From: Vicinamibacteria bacterium
GTDB taxonomy: Bacteria; Acidobacteriota; Vicinamibacteria; Vicinamibacterales; UBA2999
Assembly (NCBI GenBank): GCA_025938035.1
Contig: JAICQE010000047.1
Location: 1 to 24,357 of the forward strand
Length of the DNA: 24,357 nucleotides
Direction: 5' to 3'
Part shown: piece by piece, positions 15,012-21,741 of the stretch
Layout: each line of letters opens with the position of its first letter
How positions within the stretch are numbered: position 1 is the first letter of the stretch
Made by a program: the position numbers and the translations under genes
Notes under the pieces: generated by a model
The model's input: only the letters and a program-made list of their open reading frames with translations
Told to the model about the DNA's origin: nothing
The model's database searches: none

Positions 15012-15772
15012 TGAACGACGACTGTCGTCGCACAGCTGAACGGCTCAGTTCGTACGTCGACAACGAGCTCCCGGCGGGCGAGCAGGCTGACGTCGAACGG
15101 CATCTGAACGCCTGCCCGCCATGCCGCACGGCCGCGACGCACGAGAGCGGAGCGCGGGCGATCGTTCGCGAACAGGCGCACCGTCTGACGGATATACCGC
15201 TCCCGCCAGGTCTTCGCACGCGCTGCGAGGCGCTTGCTCGCGAACACGCCCAGGCATCCGCGCCATCCGTGTTCTCGTCGAGGCGCTTCGCCCCGCTGAC
15301 CGCCGTCATGACGCTCGTCGTTGGATTCCTGCTGTTCTCTCTCGCCACACACCGGTCGGACACGGTCCTGGCGGCGCAGCTCACCGCCGATCACGCGAAA
15401 TGCTTCCGCTTCTTCGCGAAGAACGCCTCATCGGACGCCGACGCCCGACGCGTCGAACAGATGCTCCAGACCGACTATGGGTGGGACCTGCACGTCCCGC
15501 CGTCGTCGAGTGCCAATGGGGTCCGGTTGAGAGGTGCCCGCCGGTGCCTGTATGCGGACGGATCCCTTCCGCACATCATGTACGACGTCGGCGGACACGA
15601 TGTGTCACTCTTTGTGCTGGATGGCGTCACCCGTCCGGCCGCCGATCTGGTGTCGCTTGGACACCGCTCGCGCATCTGGATGGCAGGACGCCGGACCTAT
15701 GTGCTGGTGTGGCCGGTCGCTGCCGGCGATATGACGGTTGCCGCGCGCTACGTGAGGGAAGAAGCGCGTTGA
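15008..15772 (+). CDS. Membrane anti-sigma factor with zf-HC2 (ZAS) motif
   Basis: A 254-residue protein starting with adjacent ATGs (15008 and 15011); the first overlaps the sigma stop by 4 bp (ATGA). The N-terminal domain has the anti-sigma zinc motif H32-x3-C36-x2-C39 (HLNACPPC) after the typical [10 protein letters not shown] segment. A transmembrane helix lies at about 98-117 ([20 protein letters not shown]). The ~135-residue extracytoplasmic part contains Cys residues and the block [19 protein letters not shown]. It should bind the sigma factor at the membrane until a signal releases it. The zinc motif would allow redox sensing as in RsrA, but the membrane segment and periplasmic domain suggest an envelope signal instead. 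Confidence 0.9.
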   Translation: MMNDDCRRTAERLSSYVDNELPAGEQADVERHLNACPPCRTAATHESGARAIVREQAHRLTDIPLPPGLRTRCEALAREHAQASAPSVFSSRRFAPLTAVMTLVVGFLLFSLATHRSDTVLAAQLTADHAKCFRFFAKNASSDADARRVEQMLQTDYGWDLHVPPSSSANGVRLRGARRCLYADGSLPHIMYDVGGHDVSLFVLDGVTRPAADLVSLGHRSRIWMAGRRTYVLVWPVAAGDMTVAARYVREEAR

Positions 15773-15777
15773 CCGAA

Positions 15778-15811
15778 GTGGAAAAGTACAAAAGTGGAAA
15801 AGTGGAAGAAG
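15778..15811. repeat. Short AAGTGGAAA-type direct repeats
   Basis: Three GTGGAA words (15778-15783, 15794-15799, 15803-15808) are separated by AAGTACAAAA and AAAG, giving an A-rich, strongly purine-biased stretch in an otherwise GC-rich region. It lies in the 45-bp gap between the anti-sigma stop and the ATG of the TlpA-like gene. A GTG at 15794 inside the repeat is in frame with the downstream gene, but starting there would translate the repeat. It may be a dispersed simple repeat or an upstream ribosome-loading region. Confidence 0.55.
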
Positions 15812-15817
15812 TCAGCG

Positions 15818-16462
15818 ATGGACGAACAGCAGACAGCAGAGACGACGCCAGCTTCTGAGTCAACTGAGCCCGCCGCGCCCGGCCCGCCCGAGCCGCGGCT
15901 GTCGCGGCGGGCGGCGTGGATCGCCATGGGCTCGGTGGCGCTCGCGTTGGGGCTGCTCTGGGGCGCGTCCGATCTGTCGGAACCGCCACCGGACGAGGAC
16001 CTCTCGTCGCTCATCGCGGCCGACGAGCTGGAGGACGCGAAATCGGTCGGAAAAACCGCGCCGCTCGATTACACGCTGAAGGACATGAACGGCGCCGATG
16101 TCCGCCTCGCCTCGTTCAAGGGAAAGATCATCCTGCTGAACTTCTGGGCCACGTGGTGTCACCCGTGCAAGGAAGAGATCCCCGATCTGATTGCTCTGCA
16201 GAACCAGTACAAGAACGACATCGTCGTGCTCGGATTCTCGATCGACGACACACCTGAAGACCTCAGGGAGTACGCCGCGAAATACCAGATGAATTATCCA
16301 GTGCTGGTGGGCGCGGGCCATGAGAACGTTCAGGAAGCATACGGACCGATGTGGGGCGTGCCGGTGACGGTGATCATCGGCCGCGACGGAAAGATCGCCA
16401 AGAAGCAGTCCGGAATTCGCAGCCTCGAGCAGTTCGATCGCGAAATCAAACGGCTCCTCTAG
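15818..16462 (+). CDS. TlpA/ResA-like membrane-anchored thioredoxin
   Basis: A 214-residue protein. A Pro/Glu-rich cytoplasmic N-terminus is followed by RLSRR and a single transmembrane helix (about 32-50), then a periplasmic thioredoxin domain. The active site is W113-C114-H-P-C117 in LLNFWATWCHPCKEE, with the cis-Pro loop GVPVTVII and the peroxiredoxin-like start GKTAPLDYTLKDMNG. TlpA/ResA proteins reduce disulfides on apocytochromes or copper-site proteins such as SCO and CuA domains. It is downstream of the ECF sigma/anti-sigma pair with a 45-bp gap and may be in that regulon. ATG 15818 is preferred over the in-frame GTG at 15794, which lies inside a repeat. Confidence 0.9.
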   Translation: MDEQQTAETTPASESTEPAAPGPPEPRLSRRAAWIAMGSVALALGLLWGASDLSEPPPDEDLSSLIAADELEDAKSVGKTAPLDYTLKDMNGADVRLASFKGKIILLNFWATWCHPCKEEIPDLIALQNQYKNDIVVLGFSIDDTPEDLREYAAKYQMNYPVLVGAGHENVQEAYGPMWGVPVTVIIGRDGKIAKKQSGIRSLEQFDREIKRLL

Positions 16463-16470
16463 AAAGGTAG

Positions 16471-16476
16471 TATGAT
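16471..16476 (+). promoter_or_regulatory. Candidate -10 element 6 nt before a start codon
   Basis: TATGAT (5 of 6 matches to TATAAT) ends exactly 6 nt before the ATG at 16483, so the expected transcription start coincides with the first codon. No Shine-Dalgarno is present at the usual distance; AAAGG at 16463-16467 is too far and lies upstream of the -10 box. Confidence 0.45.
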
Positions 16477-16482
16477 CCGTGC

Positions 16483-16707
16483 ATGCTGAAGGGATTCACG
16501 CACGCACGCCTCGCCTGCGGGTGCCGGATCGCCTTTCGCGAAGGCGTGGAAGGGAGCCCGGTCACCGTCGTCGTCGACGAGAAGGGGACCTGCTGCGTCA
16601 TCTCACTGCACGTGCGCGATTTGCCCCTCTACGATTATCGCGAAGCGCTGCGTCCGCCCACGCGCTCCCTGCCCCTCGAAGAAGAAGAGTACGAAGAAGA
16701 GGGTTGA
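16483..16707 (+). CDS. Small Cys-containing protein of unknown function
   Basis: A 74-residue, probably cytoplasmic protein. It has a CGC motif at residues 12-14, a CC pair at 37-38 and a strongly acidic tail (LEEEEYEEEG). The N-terminal half looks like a compact beta-rich fold (HARLACGCRIAFREG, VTVVVDEKG). The four Cys could bind metal, but the spacing matches no family I know. The leaderless-type promoter at 16471-16476 and the codon-like composition favour a real gene over an artefact. The gene is convergent with the endonuclease-like gene and is followed by a hairpin. Confidence 0.65.
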   Translation: MLKGFTHARLACGCRIAFREGVEGSPVTVVVDEKGTCCVISLHVRDLPLYDYREALRPPTRSLPLEEEEYEEEG

Positions 16708-16712
16708 GAACA

Positions 16713-16745
16713 CGTAGTGTCCGCCTTCAGGCGGACCCGCCTACG
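16713..16745. terminator. REP-like hairpin between convergent genes
   Basis: A perfect 7-bp stem GTCCGCC (16719-16725) / GGCGGAC (16730-16736) with loop TTCA is flanked by a second complementary pair, CGTAG (16713-16717) / CTACG (16741-16745). There is no T-run. It lies at the 3' ends of both flanking genes, and the outer arm includes the stop codon of the minus-strand gene. It is probably a bidirectional terminator or a REP-type palindrome. Confidence 0.7.
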
Positions 16746-17472
16746 AGAACTGGACCCGCAGCTCAGCGATGAGCGGCAGATGGTCCGACGCCATCAGTGA
16801 GCGCCGCGTTCGCGGCAATTCGAGCTTCACCACTTCGACATTCCCCTCGTAATAGATGTGATCCAGGTGCAGGACCGGGAATACCCCGGGATAGGTGTGC
16901 CGGCGCCGGAGGTGGGCGCGCAGGTCGATGCTTTTCAGGCGTTCCGTCAGCATTTCGGTGGCCATGCCGCGCATCCATTCGTTGAAGTCGCCGAGCACGA
17001 CTTTCGGGACGCCAACGCGCCGGTCGTGGAGAATCGCACTGAGCCGGCCTGCCTGGTGGCGCCGTTCGAGGAGTGCCGTGCCGAGATGAACGTTATACAA
17101 GTGCAGGGTGTCGTTGCCGATTTCGATATCGACGCGCTGGCAGCAGCGTGGTTCGCACGTCCGCCACGTCAGGTCGTACTGCGAATGCTGCCGGATCGGC
17201 AGGCGGCTCATCACCACGTTACCGAAGAGCGCCCCGCGGAGGTGACGCGCCGGGGCCATGACCCAGCCCATGCCGAGCAGCGCTCCGAGCTCCTCGGCGT
17301 GGCCCGGTGACGTCTGGCTGGCGCCGATCACCTCCTGCAGGGCGACGACGTCGGCGTCGATGTCACGGATGACCTCGGCCACGCGCGTTGGATTCGTGCG
17401 GCCGTCCAGACCGCGGCAGCGGTGGATGTTGTAGGTGGCGACCCTGAGGGTGCGCCAGTGGGCTTCGCTCAA
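16741..17472 (-). CDS. Endonuclease/exonuclease/phosphatase family protein
   Basis: A 243-residue EEP-fold metal-dependent hydrolase without a clear signal peptide. Conserved motifs are present in order: TYNIHRCRG (N15), ALQEV (E47, the metal ligand), LHLYNVHLGT, VVLGDFNEWM (catalytic Asp/Asn), LDHIYYEG and the C-terminal ASDHLPL (Asp-His pair). The family includes DNases, sphingomyelinases and inositol phosphatases; this short form fits the generic bacterial 'endonuclease/exonuclease/phosphatase' group, and its substrate cannot be named. The start is a TTG at 17472, directly ahead of the first conserved strand and only 20 bp from the divergent ATG at 17493. No Shine-Dalgarno was found. Confidence 0.9.
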   Translation of the reverse strand: MSEAHWRTLRVATYNIHRCRGLDGRTNPTRVAEVIRDIDADVVALQEVIGASQTSPGHAEELGALLGMGWVMAPARHLRGALFGNVVMSRLPIRQHSQYDLTWRTCEPRCCQRVDIEIGNDTLHLYNVHLGTALLERRHQAGRLSAILHDRRVGVPKVVLGDFNEWMRGMATEMLTERLKSIDLRAHLRRRHTYPGVFPVLHLDHIYYEGNVEVVKLELPRTRRSLMASDHLPLIAELRVQFS

Positions 17473-17480
17473 CTACCAAC

Positions 17481-17487
17481 TAGAATA
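17481..17487. promoter_or_regulatory. Overlapping divergent -10 elements (possible bidirectional promoter)
   Basis: On the plus strand TAGAAT (17481-17486, 5 of 6 matches) ends 6 nt before ATG 17493. On the minus strand TATTCT (17487-17482, 4 of 6 matches) ends 9 nt before the TTG at 17472. The two hexamers share five base pairs, as in symmetrical promoters that fire both ways. Only 20 bp separate the two start codons, so there is no room for conventional leaders. Confidence 0.4.
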
Positions 17488-17492
17488 TCCGC

Positions 17493-17795
17493 ATGGCTAA
17501 GCTGAAGAGCGAGATCGAGGTCACCTGTCCGTGCTGCCGCTCGTCGCTGGTCATCGATATGAACCTCGGACGCGTGGTGTCGCACCGCGAGCCGGAGCGG
17601 GCGGACAAGCCCGAGCTGCAGGACGCCTCGCAGATTCTTGCGGCGCAGGCCGCGCGGCGCGAGGCGCTGTTCGAGCAGTCGGTCGAGAACGAGAAGGGCC
17701 GCGACGACGCGCTGGCGCGGAGGTTCGAGGAAGCGCTCAAGCAGGCGCACGTCGAGCCAGTGACGAAGCCTCTTAGGGACTTCGACTTGGATTGA
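17493..17795 (+). CDS. Small protein with CPCC motif and coiled-coil tail, unknown function
   Basis: A 100-residue cytoplasmic protein. The N-terminus has EVTCPCCRSSLVID (Cys 12, 14, 15), like half of a zinc ribbon. The rest is highly charged and helical (about 45-90, AAQAARREALFEQSVENEKGRDDALARRFEEAL), probably a coiled coil. With only one Cys cluster, zinc binding would require a dimer. No family was recognised. Expression is probably leaderless from TAGAAT at 17481-17486. It is convergent with the transglutaminase-like gene, with a hairpin overlapping its stop. Confidence 0.7.
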   Translation: MAKLKSEIEVTCPCCRSSLVIDMNLGRVVSHREPERADKPELQDASQILAAQAARREALFEQSVENEKGRDDALARRFEEALKQAHVEPVTKPLRDFDLD

Positions 17796-17806
17796 GATAA
17801 GTCCTT
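17775..17806. terminator. Hairpin at convergent gene ends
   Basis: AGGGACTT (17775-17782) and AAGTCCTT (17799-17806) can pair over 8 bp with one G-U, around a 16-nt loop that contains the stop codon of the 100-residue protein gene. It lies just before the 3' end of the convergent gene at 17811. The long loop makes it a modest terminator candidate. Confidence 0.4.
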
Positions 17807-17810
17807 TGCC

Positions 17811-18521
17811 TTACCCGCGGTAGCGGAATTCGGCCGGCAGCGGCATCCAGCGGTCGCGGCCCTTGTAGTACTTCCAGGGCTTGTAGCCATGCGTCTCGCG
17901 AAATGCGCGATAACGGCGGCGCATCGCGTCCGCCTTGTCGTCGGACGTTCGAATCCGGCGATGCGGCCAGTCGATCAGCATCTGCTCGACCTTCCAGACG
18001 TTCCTCCCGGACAGGCGCCAGTCGTACGGGTCGAGCACGCGTAGATCCGCGACTCCATACGCTTTCACGCGGCCGGTGAAGTCGATGTACTCGTCGTAGT
18101 AGCTGAGTGCCAGCGCGCGGGGCGTCGCAAACAGCGGTTTCCGGCCGTGCAGTCCGGGATCGCGCGAGCGCGCCACCGATCCCCAGCCCGTCGACGTCCG
18201 GTAGACGAAGATCACGTGATCGAGCAGGTCGATCGATTCAAAGCTCAGGACCAGCGGCGGGTAGCGGTGCTGCTCGAGAATCACCGCCGCGGAGAGCGCG
18301 GCCTCGAGGCAGTGCGCGGTTCCGTGTCGCACCACGCCGCGGAACGACCTGAGCGTCTCGCCGCCTTTCTCCTGGTTGTACGGCAGGTTGTTCAGCCAGT
18401 CCTGGACCGCTGCCGGCGTGCGCAGGCGCGCGATCACCCGCTCCTCGGCGGCCGTGAACGGCAGGCGCGGCGGAACGACCGGCTCAGTGCGCGGGAGCGG
18501 GCGTCGCTTTGAGGTCCGCAA
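17811..18521 (-). CDS. Transglutaminase-like cysteine hydrolase-type protein
   Basis: A 236-residue protein with no signal peptide. The segment GTAHCLEAALSAAVILE (C71), DLLDHVIFVYR (H102) and then SRDPGL (D121) gives a Cys-His-Asp order consistent with a transglutaminase/papain-like fold. The family itself was not recognised with certainty. The C-terminal third is rich in Arg, Tyr and Trp (RRRYRAFRETHGYKPWKYYKGRDRW). The start is a TTG at 18521, which overlaps the end of the SCO gene by 38 bp; shorter starts would be rare codons. Overlap and orientation suggest cotranscription with the SCO gene. Whether it is an enzyme or a catalytically inactive fold is open. Confidence 0.65.
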   Translation of the reverse strand: MRTSKRRPLPRTEPVVPPRLPFTAAEERVIARLRTPAAVQDWLNNLPYNQEKGGETLRSFRGVVRHGTAHCLEAALSAAVILEQHRYPPLVLSFESIDLLDHVIFVYRTSTGWGSVARSRDPGLHGRKPLFATPRALALSYYDEYIDFTGRVKAYGVADLRVLDPYDWRLSGRNVWKVEQMLIDWPHRRIRTSDDKADAMRRRYRAFRETHGYKPWKYYKGRDRWMPLPAEFRYRG

Positions 18522-19338
18522 CGAGATCGGCCGGCGTCCAGTCGTTGCCGGAATGGACCTTCACCATCCGTCCATCGGCGTCGACGATGGCGGTGCGCAG
18601 GTTGTGCACGAGGTTCGCGCCGGTGCCGAGATCACGCTCCGTGTAGATGCCGAACTGGCGGGCGAAGTCGGCGGCGGCTTTCGGCTCTCCGGTCACGAAA
18701 CTCCAGACGGCCGGATCGGCGTTGAGACGGGCGGCGTGGCGGCTGAGCACGGCCGGGGTGTCGAATTCCGGATCGAGGGTCATGCTGATGAGACGGACGT
18801 CGCGCATGTCCGCCGCCCCCTGAATGGTCTGTTGCACGGCGGCGAAGTGTCTGTCCATCAGCGGGCAGAAGTCAGGGAGCGGACAACGCGTGAACATGAA
18901 TGTGATCGCGACGCGGTGACCTTTGAAGCTGGAGAACGGCCGCGCCTTTTCCTGCTGATCGACGAGCAGCGCATCGGCCACCGGTTCTCCCGGCATGAGG
19001 ACGCGAGGCGCATCCGACACCACGGGCGGCGTTTCGAGCTTCGCGTGCCCGGTGCGTGTCAGTGATGACAAGTGAGCGCTGGTTTCGCCAACGACGAGGG
19101 TTGCAGTGACCAGGTCGCCGGGCTCGCGGCCCGACAGCAGCGATGGGTCCTTCACCGTGAACGGCATCGTCATCGCGGGCATGAAGTTCCTGATGTTGTC
19201 GTGTTTGATCAGGACTTCATTGCGCGCCGTGTCGACGGCCAGAATCTGACCTGTGAGCTCGTATTGCCTGACCGGCGGCTCGCGATCGCATGCGGCCACG
19301 AGCACGACGGCCGCCAGGGAAACCATTCGCAGGTGCAT
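18484..19338 (-). CDS. CusF-SCO fusion copper chaperone lipoprotein
   Basis: A 284-residue lipoprotein with a lipobox LVAAC at C17. An N-terminal CusF-like copper-binding domain (about 25-90) contains H46 and M56/M58 in the MPAMTMPF signature, as in CusF and its H-W-M-M site, though the Trp is replaced by Phe/Met. A linker precedes a SCO1/SenC thioredoxin-like domain (about 115-280). Its copper motif is TRC152PLPDFC158PLM, with third ligand H245 in GANLVHNLRTAIVD. Classical SCO has CxxxC; here the two Cys are separated by five residues. SCO proteins deliver copper to CuA sites, so the CuA protein at 2678-3088 is a possible client. The start ATG lies directly before the signal peptide. Confidence 0.88.
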   Translation of the reverse strand: MHLRMVSLAAVVLVAACDREPPVRQYELTGQILAVDTARNEVLIKHDNIRNFMPAMTMPFTVKDPSLLSGREPGDLVTATLVVGETSAHLSSLTRTGHAKLETPPVVSDAPRVLMPGEPVADALLVDQQEKARPFSSFKGHRVAITFMFTRCPLPDFCPLMDRHFAAVQQTIQGAADMRDVRLISMTLDPEFDTPAVLSRHAARLNADPAVWSFVTGEPKAAADFARQFGIYTERDLGTGANLVHNLRTAIVDADGRMVKVHSGNDWTPADLVADLKATPAPAH

Positions 19339-19383
19339 CCGTATTCACTGTACTCCGCCTTGGCAAGCGGGGTGATGGCCCCG

Positions 19384-19392
19384 TGGTATAAG
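19384..19392 (+). promoter_or_regulatory. Extended -10 promoter for the ABC exporter operon
   Basis: TGGTATAAG is a TGn-extended -10 with 5 of 6 hexamer matches (TATAAG at 19387-19392). Expected transcription start is near 19399. The leader then carries GAGGAG shortly before the ATG at 19412, so unlike several neighbours this operon has a conventional leader and ribosome site. Confidence 0.5.
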
Positions 19393-19411
19393 CGCACGCG
19401 AGAGGAGATCG

Positions 19412-20392
19412 ATGGAACCCGCCTTGCGCCTCGAGCGCCTGACCAAGACGTTCGGCGCCACGCGCGCGGTCGACGAGCTGGATCTGGTCGTACCACGAGG
19501 TGCGACCTATGGATTCATTGGCCCGAGCGGTGCGGGCAAAACAACGTGCATCCGGATCGTCATGTCCATTCTCTTTGCCGACTCGGGCACCGTGTCGGTC
19601 CTGGGACACCGGTCCGCGCTCGAGGCCAAAGACCGCATCGGATACCTCCCGGAGGAGCGCGGCGTCTATCGCCGGATGCGCGTCGGTGATTTTCTCGCGT
19701 ATATCGCCCAGCTCAAGGGGGTGGCGGAGGACGAGGCGCTGCCGCGCGCCAGCGCGCTCCTGGAACAGACCGGGCTCGTCAACGTCGAGAAGAAACGCTG
19801 CGAGGAGCTGTCGAAGGGAATGCTTCACCGCGTGGAGTTCGTCGCCGCGATCATCAACCGGCCGGAGTTGATCATCCTCGACGAGCCGTTCAGCGGCCTC
19901 GATCCCGTCAGCGTCAAACGGCTGAAGGAGCTGGTCGCGGCGGAGCAGCAGCGCGGAGCGACGATTCTGTTCTCCACGCACATCATGGCGCACGCCGAAG
20001 AGCTGTGCCAGCACGTGGTGATGATTCACCGCGGCCGCAAGGTGCTCGACGAGCCGATGGCCGGTCTCAGGCGCCAATACGATCCGCGGACGATCCAGGT
20101 CGAGCCGCTCGATGAAGGCGCACCGCTGCAGTTGCTTCGAGAGATTCCCGGCGTGGCGGACGTTCAGCCGACCGCCGACGGCTGCGACGTGCACCTCCTG
20201 CCGGGCGCCGATCCAACGACGGCCATGCAGCAGATCGCCGCGCGCGTCCGTGTGGCCCGGCTCGCCATGGCGCGGCTGCGGCTCGAGGATGTCTTCCTGC
20301 GTCTGGTTGCGGCCGACGCGCGGAATCCCGAGGCCGAGCGTGCCCTCAGGGAAAACCTCCAGGGGGTTGCCACGGAAGGAGCGCTGACGTGA
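19412..20392 (+). CDS. ABC transporter ATP-binding protein (NatA-like)
   Basis: A 326-residue ATPase. Walker A is GPSGAGKT (37-44), the signature LSKGM (133-137) and Walker B LIILDEP (D157, E158), followed by the D-loop SGLD and the switch His in LFSTHIMAHAEE. The C-terminal ~95 residues form the extra domain (DUF4162-like) typical of NatA/ABC-2 ATPases. The signature reads LSKGM instead of the canonical LSGGQ, as in many ABC-2 exporters. It pairs with the permease gene through a 4-bp GTGA overlap. Likely substrates are sodium ions, drugs or peptides; the sequence does not say which. Confidence 0.93.
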   Translation: MEPALRLERLTKTFGATRAVDELDLVVPRGATYGFIGPSGAGKTTCIRIVMSILFADSGTVSVLGHRSALEAKDRIGYLPEERGVYRRMRVGDFLAYIAQLKGVAEDEALPRASALLEQTGLVNVEKKRCEELSKGMLHRVEFVAAIINRPELIILDEPFSGLDPVSVKRLKELVAAEQQRGATILFSTHIMAHAEELCQHVVMIHRGRKVLDEPMAGLRRQYDPRTIQVEPLDEGAPLQLLREIPGVADVQPTADGCDVHLLPGADPTTAMQQIAARVRVARLAMARLRLEDVFLRLVAADARNPEAERALRENLQGVATEGALT

Positions 20393-21741
20393 AGAGAATC
20401 CCTCTGATCGCCCAGCGGGAGTTCATGGCCACCGTCTCGAATAGAGGCTTCCTCATCGGCCTGTTCATCTTTCCGGCGCTGATCGCATTGTTCCTGCTTG
20501 CAGGCCCACGTCTGCGCAGCGTCGCGAGCCAGCCGCGGGTTGTTGGAACCGTCGCGGTGATCGATCCAACCGGCCAGATCACGCCGATGTTGCGATCGAC
20601 GCTTGACGCGCCCGCAATCGAGAAACGCCGGCGCGAGAACGCGATGCGGACCATGCGCGGGATTCCGGGCGGCGTACCCGATGCGGTCGTTCAGCGCGCG
20701 GTCGGCAGGGTGCCGAGCCTGACGCTCGCCGAACGTCCCGCGGACACGGACCTCGACGCGGAGAAGCGGAAACTGACGTCGGACGACCCGGCGACCCGTC
20801 TGCTCGCGCTCGTCGTGGTTCACACGGATGCCACGCAGGGTGCGGCCGGCTCGGCGGAGTTCGGGACCTATGACCTCTACGTCTCACGCGGTCTCGACGA
20901 GGACACCGAGACCACGCTGCACGACTCGCTGCGCGAGGCGCTGGTGGCCGCGCGGATGAACGTGGCGGCGCTGGATCCAAACCGGATCGAGGTGATGACG
21001 CGGGTGACGCGTCCCGAGGCGGTCGTCGTGACCGATGCCGGCGAGCAGAGCGGTCAGAGACGGTTCATGCGTTTCCTCCCGTTCATGGTCGGCCTGCTGC
21101 TGTTCGTCGGCGTGATCACGGGCGGTCAGACGCTGATGACGTCGACCGTCGAGGAGAAATCCAGCCGCGTCGTCGAAGTTCTGCTGTCGGCCGTTTCCCC
21201 GTTCGAGCTGATGGCCGGGAAGTTGATCGGTCAGCTCGGGGTTGGTCTGCTCGCCATGTCGATCTATCTCGGGCTCGGTCTGCTGGCCCTCTACTCGTTC
21301 GCGATGCTCGGCATCATCGATCCGCTGCTGATCGTCTACCTGCTGGTGTTCTTTCTGATTACGTATCTCATCTTCGGCGCGCTCATGATGTCGATCGGCG
21401 CGGCGGTCAACGAGATTCAGGAAGCGCAGTCTCTCATGGGGCCGGTGATGCTGCTGCTGATCCTGCCGTATCTGCTGTCGCCGATGATCGGCCGCGCGCC
21501 GAATTCGCCGCTCAGCGTGGCGCTCAGCTTCATTCCGCCGGTCAACACCATTGCCATGATGACTCGGATGGCATCGGACGTGCCGCCACCGGCCTGGCAG
21601 GTGTGGCTGACGCTGGTCGTCGGTATTGCCGGCGCATGTGCCGCCGTCTGGTTCGCGGGCAAGGTCTTCAAGGTCGGTCTGCTGATGCACGGCAAGCCGC
21701 CGAACGTCCGGACGCTCATCCGCTGGGCCCGTGAAGCATGA
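20389..21741 (+). CDS. ABC-2 type transporter permease (NatB-like)
   Basis: A 450-residue membrane protein starting with GTG at 20389, overlapping the ATPase stop by 4 bp with GGAAGGAG upstream. The first TM helix (about 20-40, GFLIGLFIFPALIALFLLAG) is followed by a large extracytoplasmic domain (about 41-225). At least five more helices follow, including FMVGLLLFVGVITGG and LLIVYLLVFFLITYLIFGALMM. EEKSSRVVEVLLSAVSPFELMAGKL between helices is the cytoplasmic coupling motif of NatB-type permeases. With the upstream ATPase it forms a complete exporter. Confidence 0.92.
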   Translation: MKRIPLIAQREFMATVSNRGFLIGLFIFPALIALFLLAGPRLRSVASQPRVVGTVAVIDPTGQITPMLRSTLDAPAIEKRRRENAMRTMRGIPGGVPDAVVQRAVGRVPSLTLAERPADTDLDAEKRKLTSDDPATRLLALVVVHTDATQGAAGSAEFGTYDLYVSRGLDEDTETTLHDSLREALVAARMNVAALDPNRIEVMTRVTRPEAVVVTDAGEQSGQRRFMRFLPFMVGLLLFVGVITGGQTLMTSTVEEKSSRVVEVLLSAVSPFELMAGKLIGQLGVGLLAMSIYLGLGLLALYSFAMLGIIDPLLIVYLLVFFLITYLIFGALMMSIGAAVNEIQEAQSLMGPVMLLLILPYLLSPMIGRAPNSPLSVALSFIPPVNTIAMMTRMASDVPPPAWQVWLTLVVGIAGACAAVWFAGKVFKVGLLMHGKPPNVRTLIRWAREA

